From the NCBI GenBank assembly GCA_944326355.1, contig CALVDO010000005.1:1-64000 (forward strand): a DNA stretch of 64,000 nt. Direction: 5' to 3'. This document shows positions 8,011 through 16,900 of this stretch, piece by piece. The notes under the pieces were generated by a model, which did no database searches, had not been told where the DNA came from, and saw nothing but the letters and a program-made list of their open reading frames with translations. This stretch comes from an uncultured Bacteroidales bacterium (GTDB taxonomy: Bacteria > Bacteroidota > Bacteroidia > Bacteroidales > UBA932). Positions within the stretch are counted from its first letter, which is position 1; each line of letters begins with the position of its first letter. Position numbers and translations under genes: made by a program.

Positions 8011-9717
8011 CTATTCAAAAAACGTATAATTGCTGTTTTTTGAATGCTCCGGCTGCGATTTCCCTATCGTTTCCGCCCGAAATCTGGAAGGGGGTACTCC
8101 GGTCTCTTTAGTGAAGTTGTTGTAGAATGAGGTGATGTTGCTGTAGCCGACTTCGTCCGCAATCTGCTTTATCGGAGCGTCATTCTCCGGATCCGACAGC
8201 ATCTTTATGCTCTCTTTGATGCGGATGGAGTTGAGGTACGAGTTGAATGACGCGCCGGCGTATGTGTTGACGGCTTTGGACAGGTAGCTTCTGTTCGTCC
8301 CGAGACGGCCGGCGACGTCCTCTATGGTCAGGTTCTTCACCGCATACAGCCTCTCGTCCTTCATCAGGGCCTCCAGCCGGTCGAACATCTGCTTTATGAC
8401 TTCGCTGCCGCTGTCTCTCCTGCTTTCTGAGAACCTTTCCATGAGCATCTTCTCTCTCTCAAGGTAGGCATTGTATTTTGACACGAGCTGCCGGTACATC
8501 CTGTTGCGGATTCTGATGCGTGCGGCTACTGCGGCCACGGAGACTGCCGTCAGGACGAATATGACCAGGATGAATCTTATCAGCTGTCTCTGCCTGAGCA
8601 GCTCCATATCCCTCTTCTGTATCTCCATCGCGTTCTTCTGGTTCTCATATTGTCTTATGAGGTTGTTGAAGGACCTTTCCTTCTCCACATTGAACACATC
8701 GTTCTTCATCTCGTTGTAGCGGCCGAGCCATTTCACGGCTTTCTCATATTCGCCGGCGGCGGAGGCCAGATTGGCGAGCTCTTCGTACATCGAATATGCG
8801 TAGAAGTGCATTCCGCTGCTCTCTGCCGTCTCGAGCCCCTTCAGATAGTGCTCTTCAGCTTCTTGGTAGCGTCTCTTGGACGCGAGGTATTTTCCGTAGT
8901 TCATGTGGAGCTCGATCAGAACGGTGCCGTCGCTGACTTCCGGGTCGTTCAGGCATCCGAGAAATGTCCGTTCGGCTTCATCGTCTCTGCCGAGCGCAGC
9001 CAGAATCGAGCCCTTCAGAGGCTCAAGGGAGTTCGGCCCGCTGGAGTATTCCGGCCATTGGGAGGCTTCGGTCACACGTTCCAGAGCCTGCTCGTCCTCG
9101 CCGAGACAATGGTACATGTAGGCGGACATCAGGGCGCCGGTGTAGGAGAAATAGCTGTTGTGCGTCCTTTCCCCATAGTCGTATATCTCCTGGGACGTGG
9201 TGAGTCCGGCAGGATCCCTCCTCATGTAATGGATGATGGATATGTTGACCAGAAGCTTGTGCAGGAAGTCTTCGTCTCCGCTTTTTTCCGCGCACTCCAG
9301 TCCCTGCTGGAAATGAAACAGGGCGTTTTCATAGTCCAGCGCGTTCAGGAGATTGTACACTCCTGTGACATTGTGCATCATCATGCTCTCACGGTACATC
9401 TCCAGCCTGTCGGCGTCGTCTGTCACGGCATTGAAGAAGAAGTACATTGAGTCGGGCATAGACTCCATATAATAAAGCCTTCCCAGCCTTGCCCCGAGCC
9501 GTACCCGTCCCCTCGTCCCTTCTTCCGTATCTTCCGTTCCGGCGAAGGCTGTCCGTCCGATGGAGATGGCCTCGCGGCTCTGACCGCAGTCCGCCAGGCT
9601 GTCGATGACGCCGCATATTCTGTCATATCCGCACGACTCAGAGCCTTCCTGTGCGTATTCCCTGCAGGAAATCACGCACAGGAAGGCAAATGCGGCGATG
9701 ATGAGGCGTCTGTCCAT
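8011..9717 (-). CDS. Membrane-tethered TPR / AraC-family transcriptional regulator
   Basis: The 568-residue product begins with a lipoprotein-like signal (LCVIS-C18). TPR-type helical repeats follow to about residue 330 (for example ALFHFQQGLECAEKSGD and EAEEHYLKGLETAESSG). A coiled-coil stretch leads into one transmembrane helix near 375-395 (FILVIFVLTAVSVAAVAA). The cytoplasmic end holds a two-helix-turn-helix AraC domain (TIEDVAGRLGTNRSYLSKAVN; ADEVGYSNITSFYNNF). This order lets a periplasmic TPR sensor control a DNA-binding domain, a type common in Bacteroidetes. The gene starts 3 bp after the AsmA-like stop, so the two form an operon. The adjacent surface lipoproteins are plausible targets. 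Confidence 0.85.
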   Translation of the reverse strand: MDRRLIIAAFAFLCVISCREYAQEGSESCGYDRICGVIDSLADCGQSREAISIGRTAFAGTEDTEEGTRGRVRLGARLGRLYYMESMPDSMYFFFNAVTDDADRLEMYRESMMMHNVTGVYNLLNALDYENALFHFQQGLECAEKSGDEDFLHKLLVNISIIHYMRRDPAGLTTSQEIYDYGERTHNSYFSYTGALMSAYMYHCLGEDEQALERVTEASQWPEYSSGPNSLEPLKGSILAALGRDDEAERTFLGCLNDPEVSDGTVLIELHMNYGKYLASKRRYQEAEEHYLKGLETAESSGMHFYAYSMYEELANLASAAGEYEKAVKWLGRYNEMKNDVFNVEKERSFNNLIRQYENQKNAMEIQKRDMELLRQRQLIRFILVIFVLTAVSVAAVAARIRIRNRMYRQLVSKYNAYLEREKMLMERFSESRRDSGSEVIKQMFDRLEALMKDERLYAVKNLTIEDVAGRLGTNRSYLSKAVNTYAGASFNSYLNSIRIKESIKMLSDPENDAPIKQIADEVGYSNITSFYNNFTKETGVPPSRFRAETIGKSQPEHSKNSNYTFFE

Positions 9718-9720
9718 CCG

Positions 9721-12700
9721 TCACTCCTCCCCGAACCGGGCTTTCTCTTCCGCTGACAGAGAATCCAGCTGCTGATCTATGGCCTGTCTGTAGTCTATCT
9801 TCTTCTTGTAGTCGTCAATGAGCTTCTGCTGCTCGTTCTCCCTTACCGCCTTGTCCACGCCCTGTCGGAAGATGTCGCGGATGGATTCGCGCAGATTGAT
9901 GCGCGTCTGGTCTATCACGCCGGAGAAGACAGGCACGTCCGTGCTCTTGTATTTGGCCTTTCCTATCCTGAACTTGAAGTCATCGAAATTGCCTGACAGG
10001 TCGATTCCGAGCCTGAACGGAATAGGGGAGTCTATGACGGACACATGATACTTGAAGCTTGAGTCGAGATTCTGTACTCCGCTCATTGCCAGAGTGTATC
10101 TGTCCACCTTGAGCACGAACGGGAATATCTCGAGCCTGCTGTCGGCGATGAGCCCTTCAACGGACATGTGGTCTATGTGTCCGCTTTCCCTATCCTTGAA
10201 TTTCAGTTTTCTGGCGATTTCCGTAAAGGCTGTGTTCTCGGAAAGGGTAAGGTTGTCGCCGGTGATGCGGATGATGCCGTTGATCGAGTCGGGACGGATG
10301 CTCATGGCCGTATCGATGGCCGCCGTGGCTGATACGGTGCAGTTGAGCATCCCTCTGAATGACTTGAGCATAGGCATGACGGAATCCACCGCAGGCATCA
10401 TCTCGATCACCTTCTCTGCGGTGACGTCCTCCAGATTGAGGTCGAACCCGGTCTTGAGGTCCTTTTTCGTCCTCGTGGAGTAGAAGCCTTCGAACTCTAT
10501 GTTGCCTATCTCCGAAGTGGCCACGGTGTTGGTGAGCTGTACGCACCTTTCCTTGACGGCGATATTTGCCGTCATGCTGTCTATCGTGAGTTTCGAATAG
10601 GTCACGTCGGAGGCCGACAATGAAAGGTCGGCGACCAGATTGGCCGGTACGACAAGCAGTGAAGTGTGGTTGACCTGTGTGGTCTCGGCGAGAGTGTCGA
10701 TGACTATCGTCTCGAGATATTCGTCGTCTTCCATGTCGATAGACTGGGCAGGCGCGTTTGCCGGCACATATTGCGCCCCGGCATAATATGCTCCGAGCAG
10801 CTCGTTGAGGTTCAGCCTGTCGGAGTTGACGTCCATCTCCAGTCTGATGAGGCCTCTCCCGAGCAGGGCACCGCAAAGACCCGTAACCTTTCCTTTCGCA
10901 GACAGATTGGAGGTGCCGCTCTTTAGATTGAAGCTGTCGAATCTTATCTCGTTGTTGCTTACGCTCGCCGTGACGTCCGTAAGCCTGTTTCTCAGAGGAA
11001 AATAAGGGCTCATGACATTTGCGCGGCGGAACGACAGGCTGCCGTTGAAGTCCCATTCGCGGAAATATCTGGCCATAGTGTCGTTCAGCCTGAAGTTGAG
11101 GTCGTTCTTGCGGAAGTCCTTTTCGCTGAGCCAGTCAGGCAGCGGTCTTGAGCCTCTCATCTTTCTCAGGTGTCTGAAGAGTGAGTCTCTCGGCACGTCT
11201 GGGTATCGTTTCGCAAGCGAGTCCACGAATGCCTTTGCCTTCTGTCTCCTCTCAACAGAGTTCATCGCGGCGACCGCATCGATGTCGAGGTCTCTGAGCG
11301 CCAGTCTGTTCACAGGCCCTCTGAGAAAGACCCTTCCGTTGGAGCTGTCGAGAGTCAGCACGGGAATCTTAGGATTGGTGGCTTTAGGCGAGACCTTGAA
11401 TATGCTGCTCGAATTGGCCACGGCCACGAACGACGTGTCTGACCCCACCATTGACAGCCGCCCTATGTCGAGCTTGCCGCCGAACGGATAGAATGCCGAC
11501 GAGTCCGCTTTGTTGAAGATAGCGGCAGAGTTCTGCGCCTTGAGCGACAGATTTTTGCCGACTATGCGCATCATGTCCTTGTAGGAGATGAAGGCGCTGT
11601 CCACGGAAGCTACCAGAGCGAGCATCCTCTCCCCCTGCGCCACGCTTGAGTCTCTGGTGTTGCCCACAGCTCCCAGCCACACGTCGAGGCTGTCGGTGAA
11701 GAGGCTGAGCGAGTCCTTTTCGGACACCACGTTGAGCCCCGCGCTCTTTACGTGTCCCGAGATGTCGGCCTGTGCCAGATGGTAGAGGTCGAGCTGAGAG
11801 AGAGACGCCTTGCCTTTCAGTCCGGCAGAAAGCGCTCCGGATACGGTCAGTCCGCTGTTCTTCCTGACGAAGCGGGACAGTGTGTCGAGGCTCACGTCTA
11901 CTCCCGCCTCCATGTCGATGACGGGATCTTTGCCGAGCAGGTCTGTTCCGGTGCCTTTCGCCACTATCTGCAGAGCCTTTCCTCTTATGTGGAAATCATT
12001 GAGCGTCAGGTCTATCTTTCCTCCGCTCCCGCCTCTGAGGTCAGTGTCGAGGGCCAGTTCGTGCCTGATGTCCAGCATCTTGTTGCTTATTGTGGATTTG
12101 GGGATCTCCAGATGGGCCGTGATGTCGGGAATCTCTCCTGAAGAAGGGTCGTAGAAGCCGTCGAAAGTCGCTGAAAGCGATATTTCGGCGTCCGTGCTGA
12201 CATGCTTAAATCCTCTGAGGACATTTTTCCTGAAGTGGTCCATCACATCGTTCACCCTGCACCTGTCAATCGATGCCTGTCCCTTTACATAGAGCCTGTC
12301 GTCATATCTTATGAAAGCGTCTGCCTTGAGCGGGATGTCGGCCAGGGTCGCCTTGAAGTCCCTGACGTCGACGGCGAACACGGAGTCCTTAGGGAATGAC
12401 GCCTTTGCCTCCAGAGACACTGGCAGCCGCATTCTTCCGTATGCCCTGGTGGCCATGAACGCCGTGGCGTCTCCCTTCAGCTCCAGATGGTCACTGTGCG
12501 CCTGCAGGGCAAGCCTGTCCATCGTCATCGCCAGAGTGTCCGACGGAAGCCGTCCGGCCACGAACATGCTGTCCACGCTTATTCCCATGCGGCCTCTCCT
12601 GCCTTTCCCTACGGCCAGTCTGCCGTTGAACCTCAGGTTCTTGAGGTCGGCCATGGCAAATACGGTGTCTGCCGGTGAGGAGTAGACTATGTGCGGATGT

Positions 12701-13257
12701 CCCCGCAGGACGATTCTGCCGAGCACGATTTTCGGCATCTCTCCGGATTCTCCGCCGGCAGTGTCAGCGGCAGCCGTCTCGGCCTCGGCTCCGGTCTTGA
12801 ATATGTCCCAGTTGGCTCTTCCGTCGGGATGGCTCTTTGCGAATATCCTCGGCTTGTCGAGAATGAGCCCGGGGACTTTCACCGTGCCTGTCACAAGCGC
12901 CGCGACGTCGACCGAGACATACAGATTCCGGAATGAGGCCAGCGTGTCGGCCTGCTCTCCGCGACCCTGCCTCGTATAAAAGTTGTCTTCCATCCCGCTG
13001 AAGCGGTCGGAAGGGTATGTCACCGAAAAGTCGGAGAGGCCCACGTTGAGATACGGGAAACTCCTGAATACGGACAGCTTCACCTTGCCGAATGACACGT
13101 CCCCGTCTATGTATTCATTGGCAAGACTGTTGGCTATTTTCGTCAGTGCCGCAGGCGACAGGGCGACCTGCAATATGACCAGAAGAGCGGCCCAGATGCC
13201 CGCAATCCAGAGGAGCACCTTCCATACCGTCTTCATTTTTCTCTTTTTTCCGCTCAT
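9721..13257 (-). CDS. AsmA-family envelope protein
   Basis: The 1178-residue product has one N-terminal membrane helix (VLLWIAGIWAALLVILQVAL, about residues 13-32) followed by a long beta-rich periplasmic body. AsmA hallmarks are present: LTKIANSLANEYIDGDVSFGKVKLSVFRSFPYLNV near the start, and the C-terminal region with LSGNFDDFKFRIGKAKYKS. AsmA-like proteins are elongated bridges thought to move lipids between inner and outer membranes. The tail is charged (DYKKKIDYRQAIDQQLDSL). A -7 box stands at 13282-13289. Co-transcription with the downstream AraC-type regulator is likely from the 3-bp gap. Confidence 0.87.
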   Translation of the reverse strand: MSGKKRKMKTVWKVLLWIAGIWAALLVILQVALSPAALTKIANSLANEYIDGDVSFGKVKLSVFRSFPYLNVGLSDFSVTYPSDRFSGMEDNFYTRQGRGEQADTLASFRNLYVSVDVAALVTGTVKVPGLILDKPRIFAKSHPDGRANWDIFKTGAEAETAAADTAGGESGEMPKIVLGRIVLRGHPHIVYSSPADTVFAMADLKNLRFNGRLAVGKGRRGRMGISVDSMFVAGRLPSDTLAMTMDRLALQAHSDHLELKGDATAFMATRAYGRMRLPVSLEAKASFPKDSVFAVDVRDFKATLADIPLKADAFIRYDDRLYVKGQASIDRCRVNDVMDHFRKNVLRGFKHVSTDAEISLSATFDGFYDPSSGEIPDITAHLEIPKSTISNKMLDIRHELALDTDLRGGSGGKIDLTLNDFHIRGKALQIVAKGTGTDLLGKDPVIDMEAGVDVSLDTLSRFVRKNSGLTVSGALSAGLKGKASLSQLDLYHLAQADISGHVKSAGLNVVSEKDSLSLFTDSLDVWLGAVGNTRDSSVAQGERMLALVASVDSAFISYKDMMRIVGKNLSLKAQNSAAIFNKADSSAFYPFGGKLDIGRLSMVGSDTSFVAVANSSSIFKVSPKATNPKIPVLTLDSSNGRVFLRGPVNRLALRDLDIDAVAAMNSVERRQKAKAFVDSLAKRYPDVPRDSLFRHLRKMRGSRPLPDWLSEKDFRKNDLNFRLNDTMARYFREWDFNGSLSFRRANVMSPYFPLRNRLTDVTASVSNNEIRFDSFNLKSGTSNLSAKGKVTGLCGALLGRGLIRLEMDVNSDRLNLNELLGAYYAGAQYVPANAPAQSIDMEDDEYLETIVIDTLAETTQVNHTSLLVVPANLVADLSLSASDVTYSKLTIDSMTANIAVKERCVQLTNTVATSEIGNIEFEGFYSTRTKKDLKTGFDLNLEDVTAEKVIEMMPAVDSVMPMLKSFRGMLNCTVSATAAIDTAMSIRPDSINGIIRITGDNLTLSENTAFTEIARKLKFKDRESGHIDHMSVEGLIADSRLEIFPFVLKVDRYTLAMSGVQNLDSSFKYHVSVIDSPIPFRLGIDLSGNFDDFKFRIGKAKYKSTDVPVFSGVIDQTRINLRESIRDIFRQGVDKAVRENEQQKLIDDYKKKIDYRQAIDQQLDSLSAEEKARFGEE

Positions 13258-13281
13258 GGTGTCGAAAATTGACGATTCCTA

Positions 13282-13289
13282 CAAAGATA
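13282..13289 (-). promoter_or_regulatory. -7 promoter box for the AsmA-like gene
   Basis: The minus strand reads TATCTTTG, matching the Bacteroidetes -7 consensus TAnnTTTG, 25 bp before the start codon. I do not see a TTTG at the expected 19-bp spacing, so only the -7 half is supported. Confidence 0.45.
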
Positions 13290-13347
13290 CGAAATTTGAA
13301 GTTAGGATTTCCGGCCGCGGACATAAAAATTAATGACGCCGATATGC

Positions 13348-13386
13348 ACAAAAAATGAGGGAGACCCTCACGGGATCCCCCTCATA
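13348..13386 (-). terminator. rpsU intrinsic terminator
   Basis: On the minus strand a stem ATGAGGG/CCCTCAT is followed directly by a run of six T. It lies about 50 bp past the rpsU stop and separates rpsU from the AsmA-like gene. Confidence 0.8.
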
Positions 13387-13435
13387 TCGCAATCTTCCGG
13401 TTCAGCATCTGTGCGGTGAACCTCGGAAGATGAAA

Positions 13436-13630
13436 CTATTTCTCGTCCATGAGCTGCATGTGCTGAACATAGATCGCCTTCTTGATCTCCTCTCTCCTCT
13501 TCACTGACGGCTTGACGAAAGCCTTTCTTGCCCTGAGTTCGCGGATCGCTCCGGTCTTCTCGAATTTCCTCTTGAATTTCTTAAGAGCCTTCTCTATGTT
13601 CTCGCCCTCTTTGATTGGAACTATAATCAT
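13436..13630 (-). CDS. rpsU: 30S ribosomal protein bS21
   Basis: This 64-residue basic protein of the small-subunit platform matches bS21 over its length (MIIVPIKEGENIEKALKKFK, then RARKAFVKPSVKRREEI). It is a single-gene transcript with its own promoter overlapping the end of the sirtuin gene, and its own terminator. It has an extended perfect Shine-Dalgarno, unlike nearly all genes here. In Bacteroidetes the ribosomal anti-SD is normally occluded with help from bS21, and rpsU is known from Flavobacterium work to keep a strong SD for autoregulation; the sequence here fits that model. Confidence 0.97.
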   Translation of the reverse strand: MIIVPIKEGENIEKALKKFKRKFEKTGAIRELRARKAFVKPSVKRREEIKKAIYVQHMQLMDEK

Positions 13631-13636
13631 CGCTGT

Positions 13637-13649
13637 ATCACCTCCTTTT
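13637..13649 (-). promoter_or_regulatory. Extended Shine-Dalgarno of rpsU
   Basis: The mRNA-sense sequence is AAAAGGAGGTGAT, ending 6 nt before the ATG. This is an almost complete complement of the 16S rRNA 3' end. It is a regulatory site by analogy with Bacteroidetes rpsU autoregulation. Confidence 0.85.
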
Positions 13650-13661
13650 CATTTGCGGGTG

Positions 13662-13691
13662 CAAAGGTAGTCAAATTATCCGTCATTCAAA
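13662..13691 (-). promoter_or_regulatory. rpsU promoter
   Basis: The minus strand carries TTTG at 13691-13688 and TACCTTTG at 13669-13662 with an 18-bp spacer, close to the Bacteroidetes TTTG-N19-TAnnTTTG consensus. The -33 element lies within the last codons of the upstream sirtuin gene. Confidence 0.7.
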
Positions 13692-14402
13692 ATTTTTCGC
13701 TGCCATTAAGACGAATTTCTCCATTCCGGATGTGGCGACATCCTTTATGTGTGTGATTCTCGGGTCGCTGACAGGCACTTCCTTCGGGTCGATGACATAT
13801 ATCGGCACGTCGATGCCTGCGTATCTGAAGAGACCGGCGGCCGGGTACACCTGAAGCGACGTGCCTACGATGAGCATCACGTCGGCCTTCTCCACCGCGT
13901 CCATCGCCGCCTCTATCTTAGGCACAGCCTCTCCGAACCATACTATGTGAGGCCTGAGCTGAGCCCCGTTGGGAGCCTTGTCCCCGAGATTTATGTCGCC
14001 GTATCCGATGTCGAAAACCGAGGCCTCGGAGAAGCCGTCGCTCTCGTTGCAGCAGTTTTCCGGTCTCACTTTGGTGAGCTCTCCGTGGAGATGGATGATT
14101 CTCGTGCTGCCGGCCCTCTCGTGCAGATTGTCGACATTCTGGGTGATAACCGTCACGTCGAAGTCCTTTTCGAGGCCGGCAATGGCCAGATGCGCGGCAT
14201 TCGGCCTGACGTCGGCAAGCTGCCTGCGCCTGGTGTTGTAGAACTCCAGCATGAGTCCCGGATTCCTGATCCATCCCTCTGCGCTCGCCACATCCTCTAC
14301 CCTGTAGTTTTCCCACAGTCCGCCGCTGTCCCTGAATGTCCCGAGTCCGCTCTCCGCGCTCACGCCTGCCCCTGTGAGGACTGCCAATCTTTTTCTTCTC
14401 AT
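13683..14402 (-). CDS. SIR2-family NAD-dependent protein deacylase
   Basis: The 239-residue sirtuin removes acyl groups from protein lysines using NAD. It shows GAGVSAESGLGTFRDSGGLW (NAD-binding), TQNVDNLHERAG with catalytic HLHGEL, and GTSLQVYPAAGL. The motif FYNTRRR supplies the Y-x-x-R pair that marks CobB/SIRT5-type enzymes acting on succinyl- or malonyl-lysine. The four zinc cysteines of classic CobB are not evident; only a CC pair near residue 112 is seen, so it is probably a zinc-free subtype. Its start overlaps the stop of the upstream ATPase gene in ATGA, so the two are translationally coupled. Confidence 0.88.
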   Translation of the reverse strand: MRRKRLAVLTGAGVSAESGLGTFRDSGGLWENYRVEDVASAEGWIRNPGLMLEFYNTRRRQLADVRPNAAHLAIAGLEKDFDVTVITQNVDNLHERAGSTRIIHLHGELTKVRPENCCNESDGFSEASVFDIGYGDINLGDKAPNGAQLRPHIVWFGEAVPKIEAAMDAVEKADVMLIVGTSLQVYPAAGLFRYAGIDVPIYVIDPKEVPVSDPRITHIKDVATSGMEKFVLMAAKNFE

Positions 14403-15565
14403 TTCAGTTTCTTTATTCCAAAATAATGATATTCAAGCCAATGCTGAAACAGCGGATCGAGTATTACGGGCTCGTCCCTGTCGTTGAATGTGATAATCTC
14501 CTTCTTCATGAGCGCGTCCTTGACCCTCCTTACGTTGGCGGAGGAGTTGAGTCTGTATTTCTCTATCACCTCCGACGCGCTGAAGCGGATCTCTCCGTCG
14601 AGGATTGCCTTGAGCAGGCTTATCTGGTGGTCGGTGAGATTGTTCATCGTGGAGAAGAATCTCGGCTCGTGAATCGAGAGGATGATCCTGAGAGCCTCCA
14701 TCAGGACACCCTCGTTCATGTATCCTTTTGAGAGAGAGTCGCAGATCGATATGAAGTGGTTGAGATACCAGATGTTGGACCTGAAGATTCCGATGGCCTT
14801 TGCCGCGAGGTCCATCTCTATCACCTTGCCGCTCGTGCGGAATCCCCTGACAATGTGCTCGACGATGTCCTTGTCGTCGATCTGGTGCAGGGGGAGATGC
14901 TCAGTCATGCGGTAAAAATGCTTCTGCTCCTCAAAGATCTTCTTCATGGCGTTGACCATAGAGCCGGTGAGGATGAAGGAGGCGCAGAACTCTGCCTCCG
15001 TATCCCTTTCCGAGAGCACCGTCTCCAGAGCCTTGAATATCTCCTCGTAGTCCGGAATCATGGTCAGATTCTGGAATTCCTCCACAATGACGTGAAAATT
15101 GCTCCTGCTGTCGGCCGCTATCCGTCCCGGGAGGCGGAACATCTCGAGCATGTCGTTCGTGTCGGCGTCCCAGTTGAGGGAGACGATTTCCTCCGTAGCC
15201 GCGAAAAGCTGCCTGTCGAACACGAAGTGGGTGCCCTGTAGGTGTTTCGACATGATGTACCCGTATTCCTGCGGCGTAGATGCCGATGCCCGGATCACTG
15301 CGCTTCCGAAAGCTGTCAGAAACCTGTTCTTCTCCCGTATGTTGAACGCGTTGACCTCTGCCGCAAGAAATTGCAGGTTGGACATCCTCATGCTGAAGAA
15401 CGCCTGCTGTATGATGGACATCTTGCCGCTCTTGGGCGGCTCGTATATGGTCACGTTCTCTTTGGCTGACAGAAGGTTGCTCAAGGTGTTGCAGTCGGTC
15501 TTCCTCCCGATGAAGTTGCGGTCGGTGACATATCTGTCATATATGAAAGGTGTGTCCATGGTCAA
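14399..15565 (-). CDS. AAA/STAND-like ATP-binding protein with C-terminal winged helix
   Basis: The 388-residue product resembles the prokaryotic ATPase_2 family. An N-terminal FIGRKTDCNTLSNLL is followed by a P-loop IYEPPKSGKMSI near residues 40-50 and a Walker B-like HVIVEEFQNL near 170. A C-terminal winged helix follows (LTDHQISLLKAIL...RRVKDALMKKEIITFNDRDEPVILDPLFQHWLEYHYF). Similar single-copy genes occur in Bacteroidales, but I know no function. The gene is coupled to the sirtuin by a 4-bp overlap. A -7-like TATTTTTG stands on the minus strand at 15629-15636. Confidence 0.7.
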   Translation of the reverse strand: MTMDTPFIYDRYVTDRNFIGRKTDCNTLSNLLSAKENVTIYEPPKSGKMSIIQQAFFSMRMSNLQFLAAEVNAFNIREKNRFLTAFGSAVIRASASTPQEYGYIMSKHLQGTHFVFDRQLFAATEEIVSLNWDADTNDMLEMFRLPGRIAADSRSNFHVIVEEFQNLTMIPDYEEIFKALETVLSERDTEAEFCASFILTGSMVNAMKKIFEEQKHFYRMTEHLPLHQIDDKDIVEHIVRGFRTSGKVIEMDLAAKAIGIFRSNIWYLNHFISICDSLSKGYMNEGVLMEALRIILSIHEPRFFSTMNNLTDHQISLLKAILDGEIRFSASEVIEKYRLNSSANVRRVKDALMKKEIITFNDRDEPVILDPLFQHWLEYHYFGIKKLK

Positions 15566-15897
15566 ATTAGTGAGTCCGCTTCCGCGGAAATTACAGCCGG
15601 ATGTGCGGAAAAATCATAATCCGCTACGCAAAAATATAAAAATATGCAAAAAAGTTTCCCGCCGGGCGGCTGAAAATTTCTACTGAAAATTTCCTCCTGA
15701 TGCCCCGGGATGAATCTGCCCGCGGTCTGTCTCGGTTGCGGACGGTCCCGGCGCGTCCCTTCGGGGCATGCTGACGGTTCTGTCCCGTGGAATGCAACGG
15801 TTTCCGCAGTTTAAGCATCTTATGAAAGTTGCGCGTCGGCCCAAAGTCGGGGCCGTTCCGCGGGCAGGATCATGTTTAACCTTTAATATCAAACATC
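15566..15897. other. Intergenic region between divergent genes
   Basis: These 332 bp hold no convincing gene. Near the ATPase start is an A/T-rich stretch with a -7-like box (minus strand, 15629-15636). Near the other end a hairpin CGGCCC...GGGCCG lies at 15837-15855 in the leader of the small lipoprotein. Confidence 0.6.
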
Positions 15898-16353
15898 ATG
15901 AAAAAGATTATCTGCATTCTGGTGTCCGCGGTGGCGGCGCTTTCACTGGTATCATGCGACAAAAACGGTGGCGGAAACGGCTCCGGCCAGATAGTCGGCA
16001 CATGGACTCTTGACAGGATGACACTGACTCTCAACGGCGAATCGCAGACGGTCAGCCTTGCGGGTACCGGCGTGTCGGCCGTCATGGATTTCCGCGCTGA
16101 CGGAAGCGGAAGCGTAGACGTGAAATATGACGGAACAGGAGGAGGCTCGGAAGTGGGCGGAGGACTGGTTCCTGAAAGTCAGGATTTCACCTATGTCTAT
16201 GCCGACGGCATCCTCACCCTCACCATTTCAGACCCGTCGGGAGTGGCCGAGACAGATTCAGTGCCCGTGATTTCGTTGACCGACAGCGAGCTTGTTCTCG
16301 CTCCCGCTGCGGATCAGGACGGTGTCGCCGTAGTGCTGTATTTCGTCCGCTGA
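15898..16353 (+). CDS. Small lipocalin-like lipoprotein
   Basis: The 151-residue product has a signal ending SLVS-C and then a Gly/Asn linker. The body begins IVGTWTLDRMTLTLNGE, the opening strand of lipocalin-like Bacteroidetes lipoproteins, and continues as beta-strands (MDFRADGSGSVDVKYDG; FTYVYADGILTLTISD). It probably sits on the periplasmic or outer face of the envelope; the ligand is unknown. It stands alone between a leftward ATPase and the rplU promoter. Confidence 0.7.
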   Translation: MKKIICILVSAVAALSLVSCDKNGGGNGSGQIVGTWTLDRMTLTLNGESQTVSLAGTGVSAVMDFRADGSGSVDVKYDGTGGGSEVGGGLVPESQDFTYVYADGILTLTISDPSGVAETDSVPVISLTDSELVLAPAADQDGVAVVLYFVR

Positions 16354-16438
16354 CATGCACGCTGAAAGGCTGTCGAAGACCGAGTCGGATGAAGGCCGAG
16401 TCGAACTGCGCAGAATGAACTGCCTTGAAGCGAATAGT

Positions 16439-16469
16439 TTTGCAGATTCGGATAAATGTGTTATCTTTG
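16439..16469 (+). promoter_or_regulatory. rplU-rpmA promoter
   Basis: TTTG at 16439-16442, a 19-bp spacer and TATCTTTG at 16462-16469 match the Bacteroidetes consensus exactly. Transcription should start near 16475, giving a leader of roughly 90 nt. The leader contains a GCCTG...CAGGC hairpin at about 16513-16530 that could serve ribosomal-protein feedback. Confidence 0.85.
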
Positions 16470-16567
16470 CAGACCAAAATCTTTTATATGATTGTCAAGC
16501 CATTGATAAAGAGCCTGTTGCGAAGCAGGCCGCTTGCAGTCGGGACTCATAAAGTTTGTATTTGTTT

Positions 16568-16879
16568 ATGTACGCAATCGTAGACATTGCAGGCCAGCAG
16601 TTTAAAGTTGAGGCTGGCATGGAGATTTTCGTCAACCGTCTCGCCGCTGAAAAGGGCGCGGCTCTTGAGTTTGACAAGGTGCTTCTGGTAGATGCTGACG
16701 GCGCCGTAAAGATCGGGGCTCCGTATGTGGAGGGAGCTGTGGTGAAGGCCACGGTGCTCGATGACACCTGCAGGGCAAAGAAAGTTCTCGTATTCAAGAA
16801 GAAGCGCCGCAAAGGGTATCAGAAGCTGACGGGACATCGTCAGGATCTCACCAAAATCCAGATCAACGAAATCGCTTAA
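16568..16879 (+). CDS. rplU: 50S ribosomal protein bL21
   Basis: The 103-residue protein matches bL21: [17 protein letters not shown] at the start, [15 protein letters not shown], and [15 protein letters not shown] at the RNA-binding end. I start at MYAIV; an in-frame alternative start four codons earlier lacks support. It is first in a two-gene operon with rpmA, with its own strong promoter. Confidence 0.97.
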   Translation: MYAIVDIAGQQFKVEAGMEIFVNRLAAEKGAALEFDKVLLVDADGAVKIGAPYVEGAVVKATVLDDTCRAKKVLVFKKKRRKGYQKLTGHRQDLTKIQINEIA

Positions 16880-16900
16880 TCAGACAGGAGGAAAACGGAT

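Noticed and set aside
8650..9450. 266-codon rightward frame opposite the AraC regulator
   Set aside because: It is antisense to a well-supported gene with TPR and AraC motifs and has no recognisable domain.
13683..15565. Sir2-based phage-defence system
   Set aside because: The sirtuin has the YxxR motif and size of metabolic CobB enzymes, and the ATPase has no NLR-like repeat sensor; only a low-level finding was kept.
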